Source: JAYRGC01 sp041908065 (GTDB lineage: Bacteria; Pseudomonadota; Alphaproteobacteria; UBA9219). From it: DNA of 18,172 nt. The position numbers and the translations under genes are program-made. The notes under the pieces were generated by a model. It did no database searches and was not told the DNA's origin. It was given only the letters and a program-made list of their open reading frames with translations. Below, in pieces: positions 8,060-13,429 of the stretch (position 1 is the first letter of the stretch; every line of letters begins with the position of its first letter). The stretch spans positions 1 through 18,172 of the forward strand of contig JAYRGC010000015.1 in the NCBI GenBank assembly GCA_041908065.1, in the 5' to 3' direction.

Positions 8060-8088
8060 TTGTCAAGAGAAAAAATATAGGGTATAAT
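8060..8088 (+). promoter_or_regulatory. Strong sigma-70 type promoter
   Basis: TTGTCA (8060-8065) and a perfect TATAAT (8083-8088) are separated by exactly 17 bp, in an AT-rich stretch. The predicted transcription start is near 8095. It drives the structured leader and the small gene starting at 8175. This is the best promoter match in the window. Confidence 0.85.
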
Positions 8089-8110
8089 TAAAACAATACA
8101 GGAGCGCGTT

Positions 8111-8137
8111 CCGCCTCGTGACGACGCGGCGGTTTTT
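8111..8137 (+). terminator. Terminator-like hairpin in the 5' leader (candidate attenuator)
   Basis: CCGCCTCGT (8111-8119) pairs with ACGCGGCGG (8124-8132) with one mismatch around a four-base loop. The run TTTTT (8133-8137) follows directly. It lies about 16 nt after the predicted transcription start and 38 nt before the ATG at 8175. It would therefore stop transcription before the gene unless it is relieved. It overlaps an in-frame GTG at 8118 that I do not use as a start. Confidence 0.6.
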
Positions 8138-8145
8138 CCTAATAG

Positions 8146-8161
8146 GGTCGCGAGAGCGGCC
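8146..8161 (+). promoter_or_regulatory. GNRA-tetraloop hairpin next to the ribosome-binding site
   Basis: GGTCGC (8146-8151) and GCGGCC (8156-8161) form a six-pair stem with one G-U pair, closed by the loop GAGA, a GNRA tetraloop. It ends one base before AGGGAAGGT, the ribosome-binding site of the gene at 8175. With the hairpin at 8111-8137 it makes an ordered two-hairpin leader. Confidence 0.45.
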
Positions 8162-8174
8162 AGGGAAGGTGTCC

Positions 8175-8498
8175 ATGGAAGGTGTGACAAACGTTGTGGG
8201 AGTGTCAGGCGACGGCGGTGTCTCTCGTCGCGCCCCTGCGGTCTCCGCAGCCTCGTCCGCTGCGGCCACGGCTGCGGCTGGCGCGGCATCAGCGTCGCAG
8301 CAGGTGCGGCCGGTGTCTCCGTCCATGCGTTCCGATCCGATGTCGGGCGTGTTGGTGACCGAGTACCTCAGCAGCAACGGCGATGTGCAGGTGCAGATAC
8401 CGTCCGCCGCCTCGGTGGCGTATATGCGCATAGGCTTGACCGCTACTGGCGAGCCGAAGCGTGACGAGAACGAGAATCCTAAAACCGTTGTAGCCTGA
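8175..8498 (+). CDS. Small Ala-rich protein with FlaG-like C-terminal pattern, function unknown
   Basis: 107 residues, no membrane segment or signal peptide. Residues 20-50 are Ala/Ser-rich and probably disordered. The C-terminal part (53-88) begins SDPMSGVLVTEYLSSNGDV and continues VQIPSAASVAYMRIG. This resembles the DP-x-TG...Q-IPS pattern of small FlaG-like or flagellin-associated proteins, but the match is from memory and weak. ATG 8175 is preceded by GGGAAGGT at a good distance. The longer frame from GTG 8118 would encode the leader hairpin. The gene has its own strong promoter and a terminator on both sides, so it is an isolated and probably highly expressed unit. Confidence 0.75.
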   Translation: MEGVTNVVGVSGDGGVSRRAPAVSAASSAAATAAAGAASASQQVRPVSPSMRSDPMSGVLVTEYLSSNGDVQVQIPSAASVAYMRIGLTATGEPKRDENENPKTVVA

Positions 8499-8530
8499 TT
8501 TTATCCCCTCATGGCGGGTAATGAGCGCGG

Positions 8531-8554
8531 CGGTCGTTGATGCGACCGTTTTTT
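8531..8554 (+). terminator. Rho-independent terminator
   Basis: CGGTCG (8531-8536) pairs with CGACCG (8543-8548) around loop TTGATG, followed by six T. It closes the transcription unit that begins at 8060. Confidence 0.85.
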
Positions 8555-8582
8555 GTTATGTAAGCAAAGAAGGGACCGGATA

Positions 8583-8758
8583 ATGGGACAAAACTATGAA
8601 GAAGCTATTTTAGCCGCCGCTCGTTTCACTACAGGACACGCTGCCGCGAAGCCGCCGCAAAATACCGACAAACCGGCGTCATGGATTGGAAGAAAACCCC
8701 CGGGAATATCCTCTGGATCCCGCAGGGCCGACAAGATTCCATCCTCGCCCCATTTTAA
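8583..8758 (+). pseudogene. Small gene with apparent single-base frameshift, function unknown
   Basis: ATG 8583 has AAGGGA just upstream and opens a frame reading MGQNYEEAILAAARFTTGHA. After about 8680 that frame loses native-looking codons. A second frame beginning at ATG 8681 takes over and reads MDWKKTPGNILWIPQGRQDS, ending at TAA 8756-8758 with strongly GC-ending codons. Adding one G near 8683 would join them into one 58-residue protein with ...KPASWDWKKTPG... at the junction. This suggests a 1-nt deletion, a sequencing error or programmed slippage at the AAAACCCCC run (8693-8701). A terminator follows at 8784-8817. I recognise no family. Confidence 0.5.
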
Positions 8759-8783
8759 TCTTAACTGACGCTATCTCCGCTTT

Positions 8784-8817
8784 GGCTTCGGCAAACTGGC
8801 TGAAGCCTACTTTTTCT
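8784..8817 (+). terminator. Intrinsic terminator for the small + strand gene
   Basis: GGCTTCGGC (8784-8792) pairs with GCTGAAGCC (8799-8807), nine pairs including one G-U, around loop AAACTG. TACTTTTTCTT follows. The T-run is on the + strand, so it serves the gene at 8583-8758. It overlaps the last codons of the convergent minus-strand gene. Confidence 0.65.
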
Positions 8818-9697
8818 TCGCGGCGTCGGCGGATGGCGTGGACTTTCCCGTTTCTGGCTGTTTATCGACGACCGCCAGACCCCCGGACACGTCCGACGAG
8901 AAATCGAGCTTATCCGACAAACCTAACTCGCTGATGGCGGCCTGCAAGGCGTCCAGAGTGCGGCGGTCGCTTTCCAAAGCGTCCATCTGCCTTTTCTTGT
9001 AAGCGTCGATGGCCGCCGCCGCTTCGCGGTCTTCCTTTGGTTTCACCACGGCCTTCGGTTTGGCCTTGTCGGGGAACAGCGGGCGCGGATTTTTGGTCGC
9101 CGGACCGGCGGGAACGCTGCTTACGCTGACATCGGGCAACGACGGCAGGCGCACGTCCAGCGGCCCCCGCTTGGCATCATTTCCTTTTTCGACCGACAGC
9201 AACTCGGCGGCTGAACGGGCATCGTGCCAGTTGCTTTCCGGCAAAGCCAGATTGGGCTTTCCGTCTTTGGTCGGCGGCGGCGGCAGGGCGGTGTCGTCGG
9301 TAGTGGAGTTTACGCGAACGGAAAATCCGCTGTTGGCCCCGGGCATCGTCGGTATCGATATGGGGCGGTCGGGGGCGGAGGGTTTGGGCGCGCCGCCGTC
9401 TTCGGCCTTGGCCTCGGTCGCAGCCGCCTCCGGCGTTGCCGGAGCAGCCTCAGGCGGCGGTTCGGAAACAGGTTCTTCCTTCTTTTGGGTTTCGGGGAAA
9501 CGCTCGGTTTTATCGTCGAAACGCTCGAGCGACATCCATCCCGACTGTTCCACCTCGAAAGGCTCGCTCTCGGCGCGGACGGGCAAAGAGCAGATAAAGA
9601 ACGCGCTGGCCATAAACAGAGCGCAAAAGCCCGCCGCCGCGCTCCTGCACAGGCGCACGCCCCCACGGCCAAAAATCGGCGAATTCCGGTAACTCAT
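8807..9697 (-). CDS. Secreted Pro/Ala-rich protein, function unknown
   Basis: 296 residues with a Sec signal peptide: basic start, hydrophobic core at about 20-38 and cleavage after A42 (PVRA-ES). After a short conserved-looking stretch (about 44-60, FEVEQSGWMSLERF) comes a Pro/Ala/Glu-rich linker (about 68-110). Positions 225-262 are rich in Ala, Lys, Glu, Asp and Leu and look helical, possibly a coiled coil. The tail ends in AAKKK. There is no lipobox and no enzyme motif. ATG 9697 places the signal peptide normally; the TTG at 9715 only adds six residues. It is expected in the periplasm or outside the cell. I do not recognise a family. The gene stands alone between a convergent small gene and the AT-rich islet. 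Confidence 0.72.
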   Translation of the reverse strand: MSYRNSPIFGRGGVRLCRSAAAGFCALFMASAFFICSLPVRAESEPFEVEQSGWMSLERFDDKTERFPETQKKEEPVSEPPPEAAPATPEAAATEAKAEDGGAPKPSAPDRPISIPTMPGANSGFSVRVNSTTDDTALPPPPTKDGKPNLALPESNWHDARSAAELLSVEKGNDAKRGPLDVRLPSLPDVSVSSVPAGPATKNPRPLFPDKAKPKAVVKPKEDREAAAAIDAYKKRQMDALESDRRTLDALQAAISELGLSDKLDFSSDVSGGLAVVDKQPETGKSTPSADAAKKK

Positions 9698-9817
9698 GGC
9701 CACCCATTCTCGCAAACAATGGATAACGAAGGGTGAAGAGGATACGTAGGGAAAGATCTATTGCCGGAAAATCAAATTTTTCTACCATGCGCGCACAGAT
9801 AATCGTGGTTCAATTTA

Positions 9818-10660
9818 TCAGTTTATTATATATGGAGCGCGCCTAGAATGACGAGTAGCAGTGGGGAGATTAATCCCAAGATGACCATCGTATAATATTC
9901 TTATGCGGCCTTCTACTTCAGCGGTTACATCATTTTCTCGTTGTCTTATGGAAATATCTAGATATTCCTCGCTTGGTTGTTTCAATCTAATATTGTGACC
10001 GATCACGCTTGCGACAGCTATGGAGCCGCTTGCACAGGCGGTTTCGGCATGAAAGGTTCCGGTCTTTCGTACAAACACATACGGAGATATTACCGATGAA
10101 TCGTTTGATCTATCCACAAATATCAATCCACAAGCTAATTGTGTAGTTAGCCCCAAGGAATTAAAGGTGGAGATTGCAAATTTCTTCCCGCCATTTTCTT
10201 GCAGTTTTCGTTGCATGTAATTGAATAAAGGATGATCGTTGAAAAATATTGCATGAGAAATTCCCTCCATATGAATCAGGGACACGATAGCCCCGCCCAA
10301 AAATGAAGTTGTTTGTCTGATATCTGTAGTTATAGATAGAGAAGATTTATTGCCGCTGGAGGTTACTGTTATCGGTTTGTTTATGCCAGACATTGTAAAA
10401 ATCTGATTTTGGAAATCGCTTTGCATTGACAACACGAATCCCAACGATCTTGCGGCATTGCCGCAAAACTCGCCGCCAGCCATTTCGCCATGCCAACTAT
10501 TGTTTTCTTTATGTTTATGCGCGAACAGGATTTGTTCCAACACAGGAAATTTCCTATGCAATTCACGCGCGACTATATTGTGATGATGATAGTCGATGCC
10601 AAAGACTATAGCAGTCGTGTTTCCTGATGGTTCGGTTATTACCAAGCGAGGGCTATTCAT
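9818..10660 (-). CDS. DapF-fold amino-acid racemase/epimerase, CntK-like
   Basis: 280-residue protein of the diaminopimelate epimerase fold, a PLP-independent two-cysteine racemase. Both catalytic cysteine regions are present: GGEFCGNAARS (C near residue 66) and ETACASGSIA (C near 210). The N-terminal EPSGNTTAIV and the MAGGEFCGNA context resemble the histidine racemase CntK of opine-metallophore pathways, as I recall it, more than housekeeping DapF (which has CGNGARC). No nicotianamine synthase-like or opine dehydrogenase gene is in the window, so the substrate is open. ATG 10660 has GGAAAG 9 nt upstream; TTG 10666 is the alternative. The gene is strongly AT-rich compared with its neighbours and lies 17 bp after the regulator gene, so the two are probably one operon. 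Confidence 0.75.
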   Translation of the reverse strand: MNSPRLVITEPSGNTTAIVFGIDYHHHNIVARELHRKFPVLEQILFAHKHKENNSWHGEMAGGEFCGNAARSLGFVLSMQSDFQNQIFTMSGINKPITVTSSGNKSSLSITTDIRQTTSFLGGAIVSLIHMEGISHAIFFNDHPLFNYMQRKLQENGGKKFAISTFNSLGLTTQLACGLIFVDRSNDSSVISPYVFVRKTGTFHAETACASGSIAVASVIGHNIRLKQPSEEYLDISIRQRENDVTAEVEGRIRILYDGHLGINLPTATRHSRRAPYIIN

Positions 10661-10677
10661 TTGCAAAGTCTTTCCAG

Positions 10678-11325
10678 CTAGTTAATCGGTTGGCTGGCGT
10701 GTATCCACATGCTTTCGAATTGCCTGCGATACGCATCGGATATGGTTTTTGATTGTATTATAAAAATTCTAGGAGATGGTTCTGACTGAAATACTATTAT
10801 GGCCAGCTTTTCTGCATATGCATAGAAAGGAACGGCCTGGAATTGATCTCGAGGCATCCATCTATATTCGGTGTACTTGCTAGATACAGTGTTAAAATCG
10901 GCCTCGCAAATTAGTGTTCTCATTTTAAAATTTGGTATTGATGACATGTTTGCGAGGTATATATCGTCATATTCTCCGAGAATTCTTTGAAATTCTTCTT
11001 CAGGAGCTCCGGCTAATACTACATCACCGGCAATTCCTCTTCTACAAGATTCATATATATCTTCCATCAGGGTTATTAATCCGTTTCTACCCTCTAATAT
11101 CTTTATATCTTCCGGCTTAAACCTTACCCCCTGATGGTCGGTGAACTCCACTCCGTTTTCGTCGAACACTCGGGCGATGCGGTTCATGGTGTCTTCGCGG
11201 GGTTGGACGACGCCGTTTTCTATGTTGCTGACTGTCGCTCGGGTCAATCCGGCCTTGGCGGCCAGATCGGCTGCGTCCCACCCTATCAGGGCGCGGGCGG
11301 CGCGAATTTGACGCTGTGTAATCAT
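10678..11325 (-). CDS. XRE-family transcriptional regulator
   Basis: 215 residues. The N-terminal HTH_3 domain (about 3-60: ARALIGWDAADLAAKAGLTR, then ATVSNIENG) binds DNA. The remainder (about 75-215) is a separate domain with a C-terminal ...AVPFYAYAEKLAIIVF... and YRRQFESMWIHA, a pattern I associate with ligand- or signal-sensing C-terminal domains of some bacterial regulators. Base composition changes sharply inside the gene: 11161-11280 is about 62% GC, while 10741-10800 is about 25% and 11041-11100 about 32%. This suggests a chimeric gene. It probably controls itself and the downstream racemase, perhaps through the inverted repeat at 11342-11373. Confidence 0.85.
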   Translation of the reverse strand: MITQRQIRAARALIGWDAADLAAKAGLTRATVSNIENGVVQPREDTMNRIARVFDENGVEFTDHQGVRFKPEDIKILEGRNGLITLMEDIYESCRRGIAGDVVLAGAPEEEFQRILGEYDDIYLANMSSIPNFKMRTLICEADFNTVSSKYTEYRWMPRDQFQAVPFYAYAEKLAIIVFQSEPSPRIFIIQSKTISDAYRRQFESMWIHASQPIN

Positions 11326-11341
11326 TTATTCACCATGGATT

Positions 11342-11373
11342 ATGTTTCGCCGCCCATTCATAACACGAAACAT
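11342..11373. promoter_or_regulatory. Candidate operator, inverted repeat upstream of the XRE gene
   Basis: ATGTTTCG (11342-11349) and CGAAACAT (11366-11373) are perfect 8-bp inverted arms separated by 16 bp. They begin 16 bp upstream of the regulator's ATG (11325). XRE repressors commonly bind symmetric sites in their own promoter, so autoregulation is a reasonable inference. No clear -35/-10 pair is visible there. Confidence 0.45.
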
Positions 11374-11591
11374 GGTTAACGCCAAATTTACCCTGTTATT
11401 ACCAAAAAACGGTAGCAAGTTGCTTATAATTGGTTTCATTTATGATGGCAAGCGGCATATTTACTTTCGTGCTAAAAATTGTTTAGCCCCACGCTAAAAA
11501 ACATATTGCTTTCACCCCATCGGCAGGCTATGTTGCAAGGCATGGGGACGGTTTAAAGATTTGGCGGCAACGGCGATATTTCGGAGGCGTT

Positions 11592-11813
11592 ATGGAAAAC
11601 TTCACTTTTCACGATATGGAACTGAAATACGGGCCGGTGGTCGCCTATAGCTGCCTCGTGGAAATAGAGAAGGCGGCTAACATCCGCTCCTCCGAAAGGG
11701 TCGCGATGGATCGCGAACTCCGCCTGCGGTTGGCCTTCAAGGCGCAGGACGAAGCCCGCGTCCGCAAATATGGCTCCTCTCCCGCCGTCACGATCTCGGT
11801 GGTCGCCGCCTGA
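11592..11813 (+). CDS. Small protein of unknown function (first of a three-gene cassette)
   Basis: 73 residues, soluble, no signal peptide. GGAGG at 11583-11587 gives a good ribosome-binding site for ATG 11592. The middle (about 20-62) is rich in Glu, Arg and Ala and is likely helical; the last ten residues are hydrophobic (VTISVVAA). Codon third positions match the native genes. It is followed after 40 bp by the next small gene on the same strand. No family recognised. Confidence 0.65.
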   Translation: MENFTFHDMELKYGPVVAYSCLVEIEKAANIRSSERVAMDRELRLRLAFKAQDEARVRKYGSSPAVTISVVAA

Positions 11814-11853
11814 TAACTTCGGACTAAATCAATAGCTGGGAAAAAGGACTTGG

Positions 11854-12069
11854 ATGATGGACGCCGTGACTTACAACGATCTGGTTTCGCGTTTCGGTTC
11901 CGACCGCGCCGATCAACTGCTGCGGATGATGGAAAATCTGGCCGAGATCCGCGACGAGATAATCGGGCTGGATACGAACGCCCGTTTCAGCCGCGCATTA
12001 GATGCCTTGAACGACATAGATTTCTCCAAACGCGAAGAGGCTGTTTCTGAAATAGGAGTAGAGCAATGA
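11854..12069 (+). CDS. Small protein of unknown function (second of the cassette)
   Basis: 71 residues, acidic and probably all-helical (LLRMMENLAEIRDEI, then ALDALNDIDFSKREEA). AAGGA lies upstream of ATG 11854; ATG 11857 is an equally possible start. Its stop overlaps the next start in an ATGA arrangement at 12066-12069, so translation of the two is probably coupled. No family recognised. Confidence 0.68.
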   Translation: MMDAVTYNDLVSRFGSDRADQLLRMMENLAEIRDEIIGLDTNARFSRALDALNDIDFSKREEAVSEIGVEQ

Positions 12070-12287
12070 CTTCGGAAGAATTACGCACGCTTTGTTCCGC
12101 GCTGGGGTTCGTGGCGGTGACGATGAGCGATCAGGTTTCCGGCTTCGACGACGGCGACGCCGCCGTTCGCGCCAGAAGGATGGCCGAACTTATCGAGGAG
12201 TTCTGCCTCGACGCCGCAGCCCATCGCCGCGAAGCCGAGGAAGAGGCGGAGGCCTCCCCAGATTATACGACCGCCGAAAGCCGTTAG
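12066..12287 (+). CDS. Small protein of unknown function (third of the cassette)
   Basis: 73 residues, strongly acidic, with a helical region rich in Glu, Ala and Arg (about 31-64: RARRMAELIEEFCLDAAAHR and following). TAGGAG at 12053-12058 precedes ATG 12066, which overlaps the previous stop. It ends 50 bp from the convergent rplT stop. No clear terminator follows. Its size and acidity would fit a small adaptor or a partner of the other two, but that is only a guess. Confidence 0.66.
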   Translation: MTSEELRTLCSALGFVAVTMSDQVSGFDDGDAAVRARRMAELIEEFCLDAAAHRREAEEEAEASPDYTTAESR

Positions 12288-12336
12288 GGCATTCCCAGCT
12301 CCGGTTGATACACGAAACCAGCAATTTGCGACGGCG

Positions 12337-12705
12337 TCAGGCCTTTTTCTTCGCCAAAGCGGCTTTGGCTTGCTCGACGATCGAGGCGAAAGCCGCCGGC
12401 TCGACGGCGGCCAGATCCGACAATTGCTTGCGATCCAGCTCTATCCCCGCCAGCTTCAGGCCGTTGATGAAACGGCCATAGGTCATGCCGTGTTCGCGCG
12501 CGCCCGCGTTGATGCGGACGATCCACAAGGCGCGCATGTCGCGCTTTTTGGCCTTGCGGTCGCGATAGGCGTAACGCAGCCCCTTTTCTACCTTTTCGAT
12601 AGCGACGCGGAAGCAAGTGCTGGCGCGGCCGCGATAGCCCTTAGCGAGCTTTAATATTTCCTTGTGACGGGAATGGGCGGTTACGCCCCGTTTTACACGA
12701 GCCAT
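12337..12705 (-). CDS. rplT: 50S ribosomal protein L20
   Basis: 122 residues, the normal length. It carries the family's basic N-terminus (MARVKRGVTAHSRHKEILK, then AKGYRGR) and the central RDRKAKKRDMRALWIVRINA and THE-like REHGMTYGRFINGL stretches. L20 binds 23S rRNA early in assembly. AGGAGGA at 12713-12719 is a strong ribosome-binding site for ATG 12705. It follows rpmI by 18 bp. In other bacteria L20 also represses its own operon. infC is not directly upstream and pheS not directly downstream, so the common infC-rpmI-rplT-pheS order is not kept here. Confidence 0.97.
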   Translation of the reverse strand: MARVKRGVTAHSRHKEILKLAKGYRGRASTCFRVAIEKVEKGLRYAYRDRKAKKRDMRALWIVRINAGAREHGMTYGRFINGLKLAGIELDRKQLSDLAAVEPAAFASIVEQAKAALAKKKA

Positions 12706-12723
12706 TTTAAGATCCTCCTAATA

Positions 12724-12924
12724 TCAGCTGTTGCGCAAGAAGTGCTTGAGAACGTTCTCGCCGTCGGCTTTGAACAAAATCATGCCTTGGCGAGCCTCCC
12801 GCTTCATCTTCTGCGGACGCTTACGCATGTTGTGGCGTTTGTTGGGAGAACCGGCCTTCACTTTTCCGCTTCCGGTCACGCGGAAACGCTTTTTCGACCC
12901 GCTGTGGGTCTTGAGCTTGGACAT
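12724..12924 (-). CDS. rpmI: 50S ribosomal protein L35
   Basis: 66 residues, normal length. It reads MSKLKTHSGSKKRFRVTGSG, with KRHNMRKRPQKMKR later, which is the L35 signature. ATG 12924 has AAGGTGG just upstream; the in-frame extension to 12939 is not needed. It is the first gene of a two-gene operon with rplT. The leader contains a terminator-like hairpin at 12963-12981. Confidence 0.96.
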   Translation of the reverse strand: MSKLKTHSGSKKRFRVTGSGKVKAGSPNKRHNMRKRPQKMKREARQGMILFKADGENVLKHFLRNS

Positions 12925-12957
12925 TTTCCACCTTTTCAAGGCTTATGGTTAAAACAC

Positions 12958-13047
12958 CCGCTAAAAAGCCGGAAAACCGGCAATCTCGCGGTGAGCGGAC
13001 GGGCATGTCGCATGGCTTCCGTCGCGCCGAAGCGGGGTTTTTAGCGG
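12958..13047 (-). promoter_or_regulatory. Candidate attenuator/leader RNA of rpmI-rplT
   Basis: Read on the minus strand, GCCGG-TTTT-CCGGC followed by TTTTT (12981 down to 12963) is a terminator-like hairpin about 40 nt before rpmI. The segment CCGCTAAAAA at 13047-13038 is the exact complement of TTTTTAGCGG at 12967-12958, which includes the T-run. The two could pair over about 70 nt and so compete with or enclose the terminator. Ribosomal operons with L20 are known to use leader RNA control in Firmicutes and Gammaproteobacteria. No such element is known to me with this layout. Confidence 0.5.
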
Positions 13048-13075
13048 TTCACGGAGCGGATGGCAAGGGAAATAT

Positions 13076-13107
13076 GGCTCTTATGCAAAACGGCCGGGTA
13101 TTACCTT
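13076..13107 (-). repeat. Dispersed repeat with core CCGTTTTGCRTA, copy 3
   Basis: The reverse complement reads GGCCGTTTTGCATAAGAGCC, matching copies at 61-90 and 6681-6712, and also shares the upstream AATACCC with copy 1 (ATTACCC). Confidence 0.6.
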
Positions 13108-13135
13108 CCAAAAAGAGCTGTCATTTGCGAGGTCT

Positions 13136-13180
13136 GCAGCCAAAGGCTGTCGCTTTTGAAGTAACAGCCAAAGGCTGTCA
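13136..13180. repeat. Palindromic repeat CAGCC-AAA-GGCTG, two units
   Basis: Units at 13136-13152 (GCAGCCAAAGGCTGTCG) and 13164-13180 (ACAGCCAAAGGCTGTCA), 11 bp apart. Each is a stem of five to seven pairs around AAA. The same unit occurs inverted at 13325-13370 and again at 18119-18163. Confidence 0.8.
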
Positions 13181-13204
13181 TACGAACCGCCCCACTTTGG
13201 TTTG

Positions 13205-13222
13205 GACAGCGTTAACGCTGTC
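13205..13222. repeat. Perfect 18-bp palindrome
   Basis: GACAGCGTTAACGCTGTC is completely self-complementary. Its outer GACAGC...GCTGTC matches the ends of the neighbouring CAGCC-AAA-GGCTG units, so it looks like a variant of the same family with a different centre. Confidence 0.8.
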
Positions 13223-13223
13223 G

Positions 13224-13278
13224 GGCGGCGAAGCAATCCATGGTCACGGGCGCAACGGCTCTGGATTGCTTTGCCGCC
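13224..13278. repeat. Inverted half-copy and arm of the REP-like unit, 17-bp stem
   Basis: GGCGGCGAAGCAATCCA (13224-13240) is the reverse complement of TGGATTGCTTTGCCGCC (13262-13278) except for one G-T position. The two face each other across 21 bp. An inverted half-unit thus precedes the full copy at 13260-13299. Confidence 0.75.
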
Positions 13279-13299
13279 AAGGGGCGGCTCGCAATGACG
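13260..13299 (+). repeat. REP-like palindromic repeat, copy 2
   Basis: Forty base pairs with one difference from 9-48, in the same orientation. It sits among the CAGCC-AAA-GGCTG units. Confidence 0.8.
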
Positions 13300-13324
13300 C
13301 CCAAACCCAAGGTGGAGGCTCGCA

Positions 13325-13370
13325 TGACAGCCTTTGGCTGTAGACCTCACAAATGACAGCCTTTGGCTGT
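13325..13370. repeat. Palindromic repeat TGACAGCC-TTT-GGCTGT, two units
   Basis: Units at 13325-13341 and 13354-13370, each TGACAGCCTTTGGCTGT, are identical and 12 bp apart. They are the inverse of the units at 13136-13180, so the whole cluster is roughly symmetrical around the REP-like copy. Confidence 0.8.
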
Positions 13371-13406
13371 GCTTCGCAAAAAACAGCGGTTATGCAAGAA
13401 GTCAAA

Positions 13407-13429
13407 CGATAACAGACTGATAGTTATCG
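13407..13429 (-). terminator. Hairpin directly after the second secretion ATPase gene
   Basis: CGATAAC (13407-13413) and GTTATCG (13423-13429) form a seven-pair stem with a nine-base loop, starting at the base after the stop codon. On the minus strand it is followed only by TTT, so termination would be weak; it may instead stabilise the transcript's 3' end. Confidence 0.35.

Larger units (their letters stand above)
13053..13406. other. Gene-free repeat cluster between rpmI and the secretion ATPases
   Basis: Reading frames here are translations of repeats and have no coding character. It contains copy 3 of the CCGTTTTGC repeat, four CAGCC-AAA-GGCTG palindromes, the palindrome GACAGCGTTAACGCTGTC, and a copy plus an inverted half-copy of the REP-like unit. 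Confidence 0.75.

Noticed and set aside
12945..13343. 132-residue plus-strand frame upstream of rpmI
   Set aside because: Runs through the rpmI leader and the repeats in a non-native codon pattern.
13081..13350. 89-residue minus-strand reading frame
   Set aside because: Its sequence is a translation of the repeat units; no ribosome-binding site and no coding character.
13136..13370. CRISPR array
   Set aside because: The units are 17 bp palindromes with spacers of about 11-12 bp and inverted halves, and no cas genes are present.
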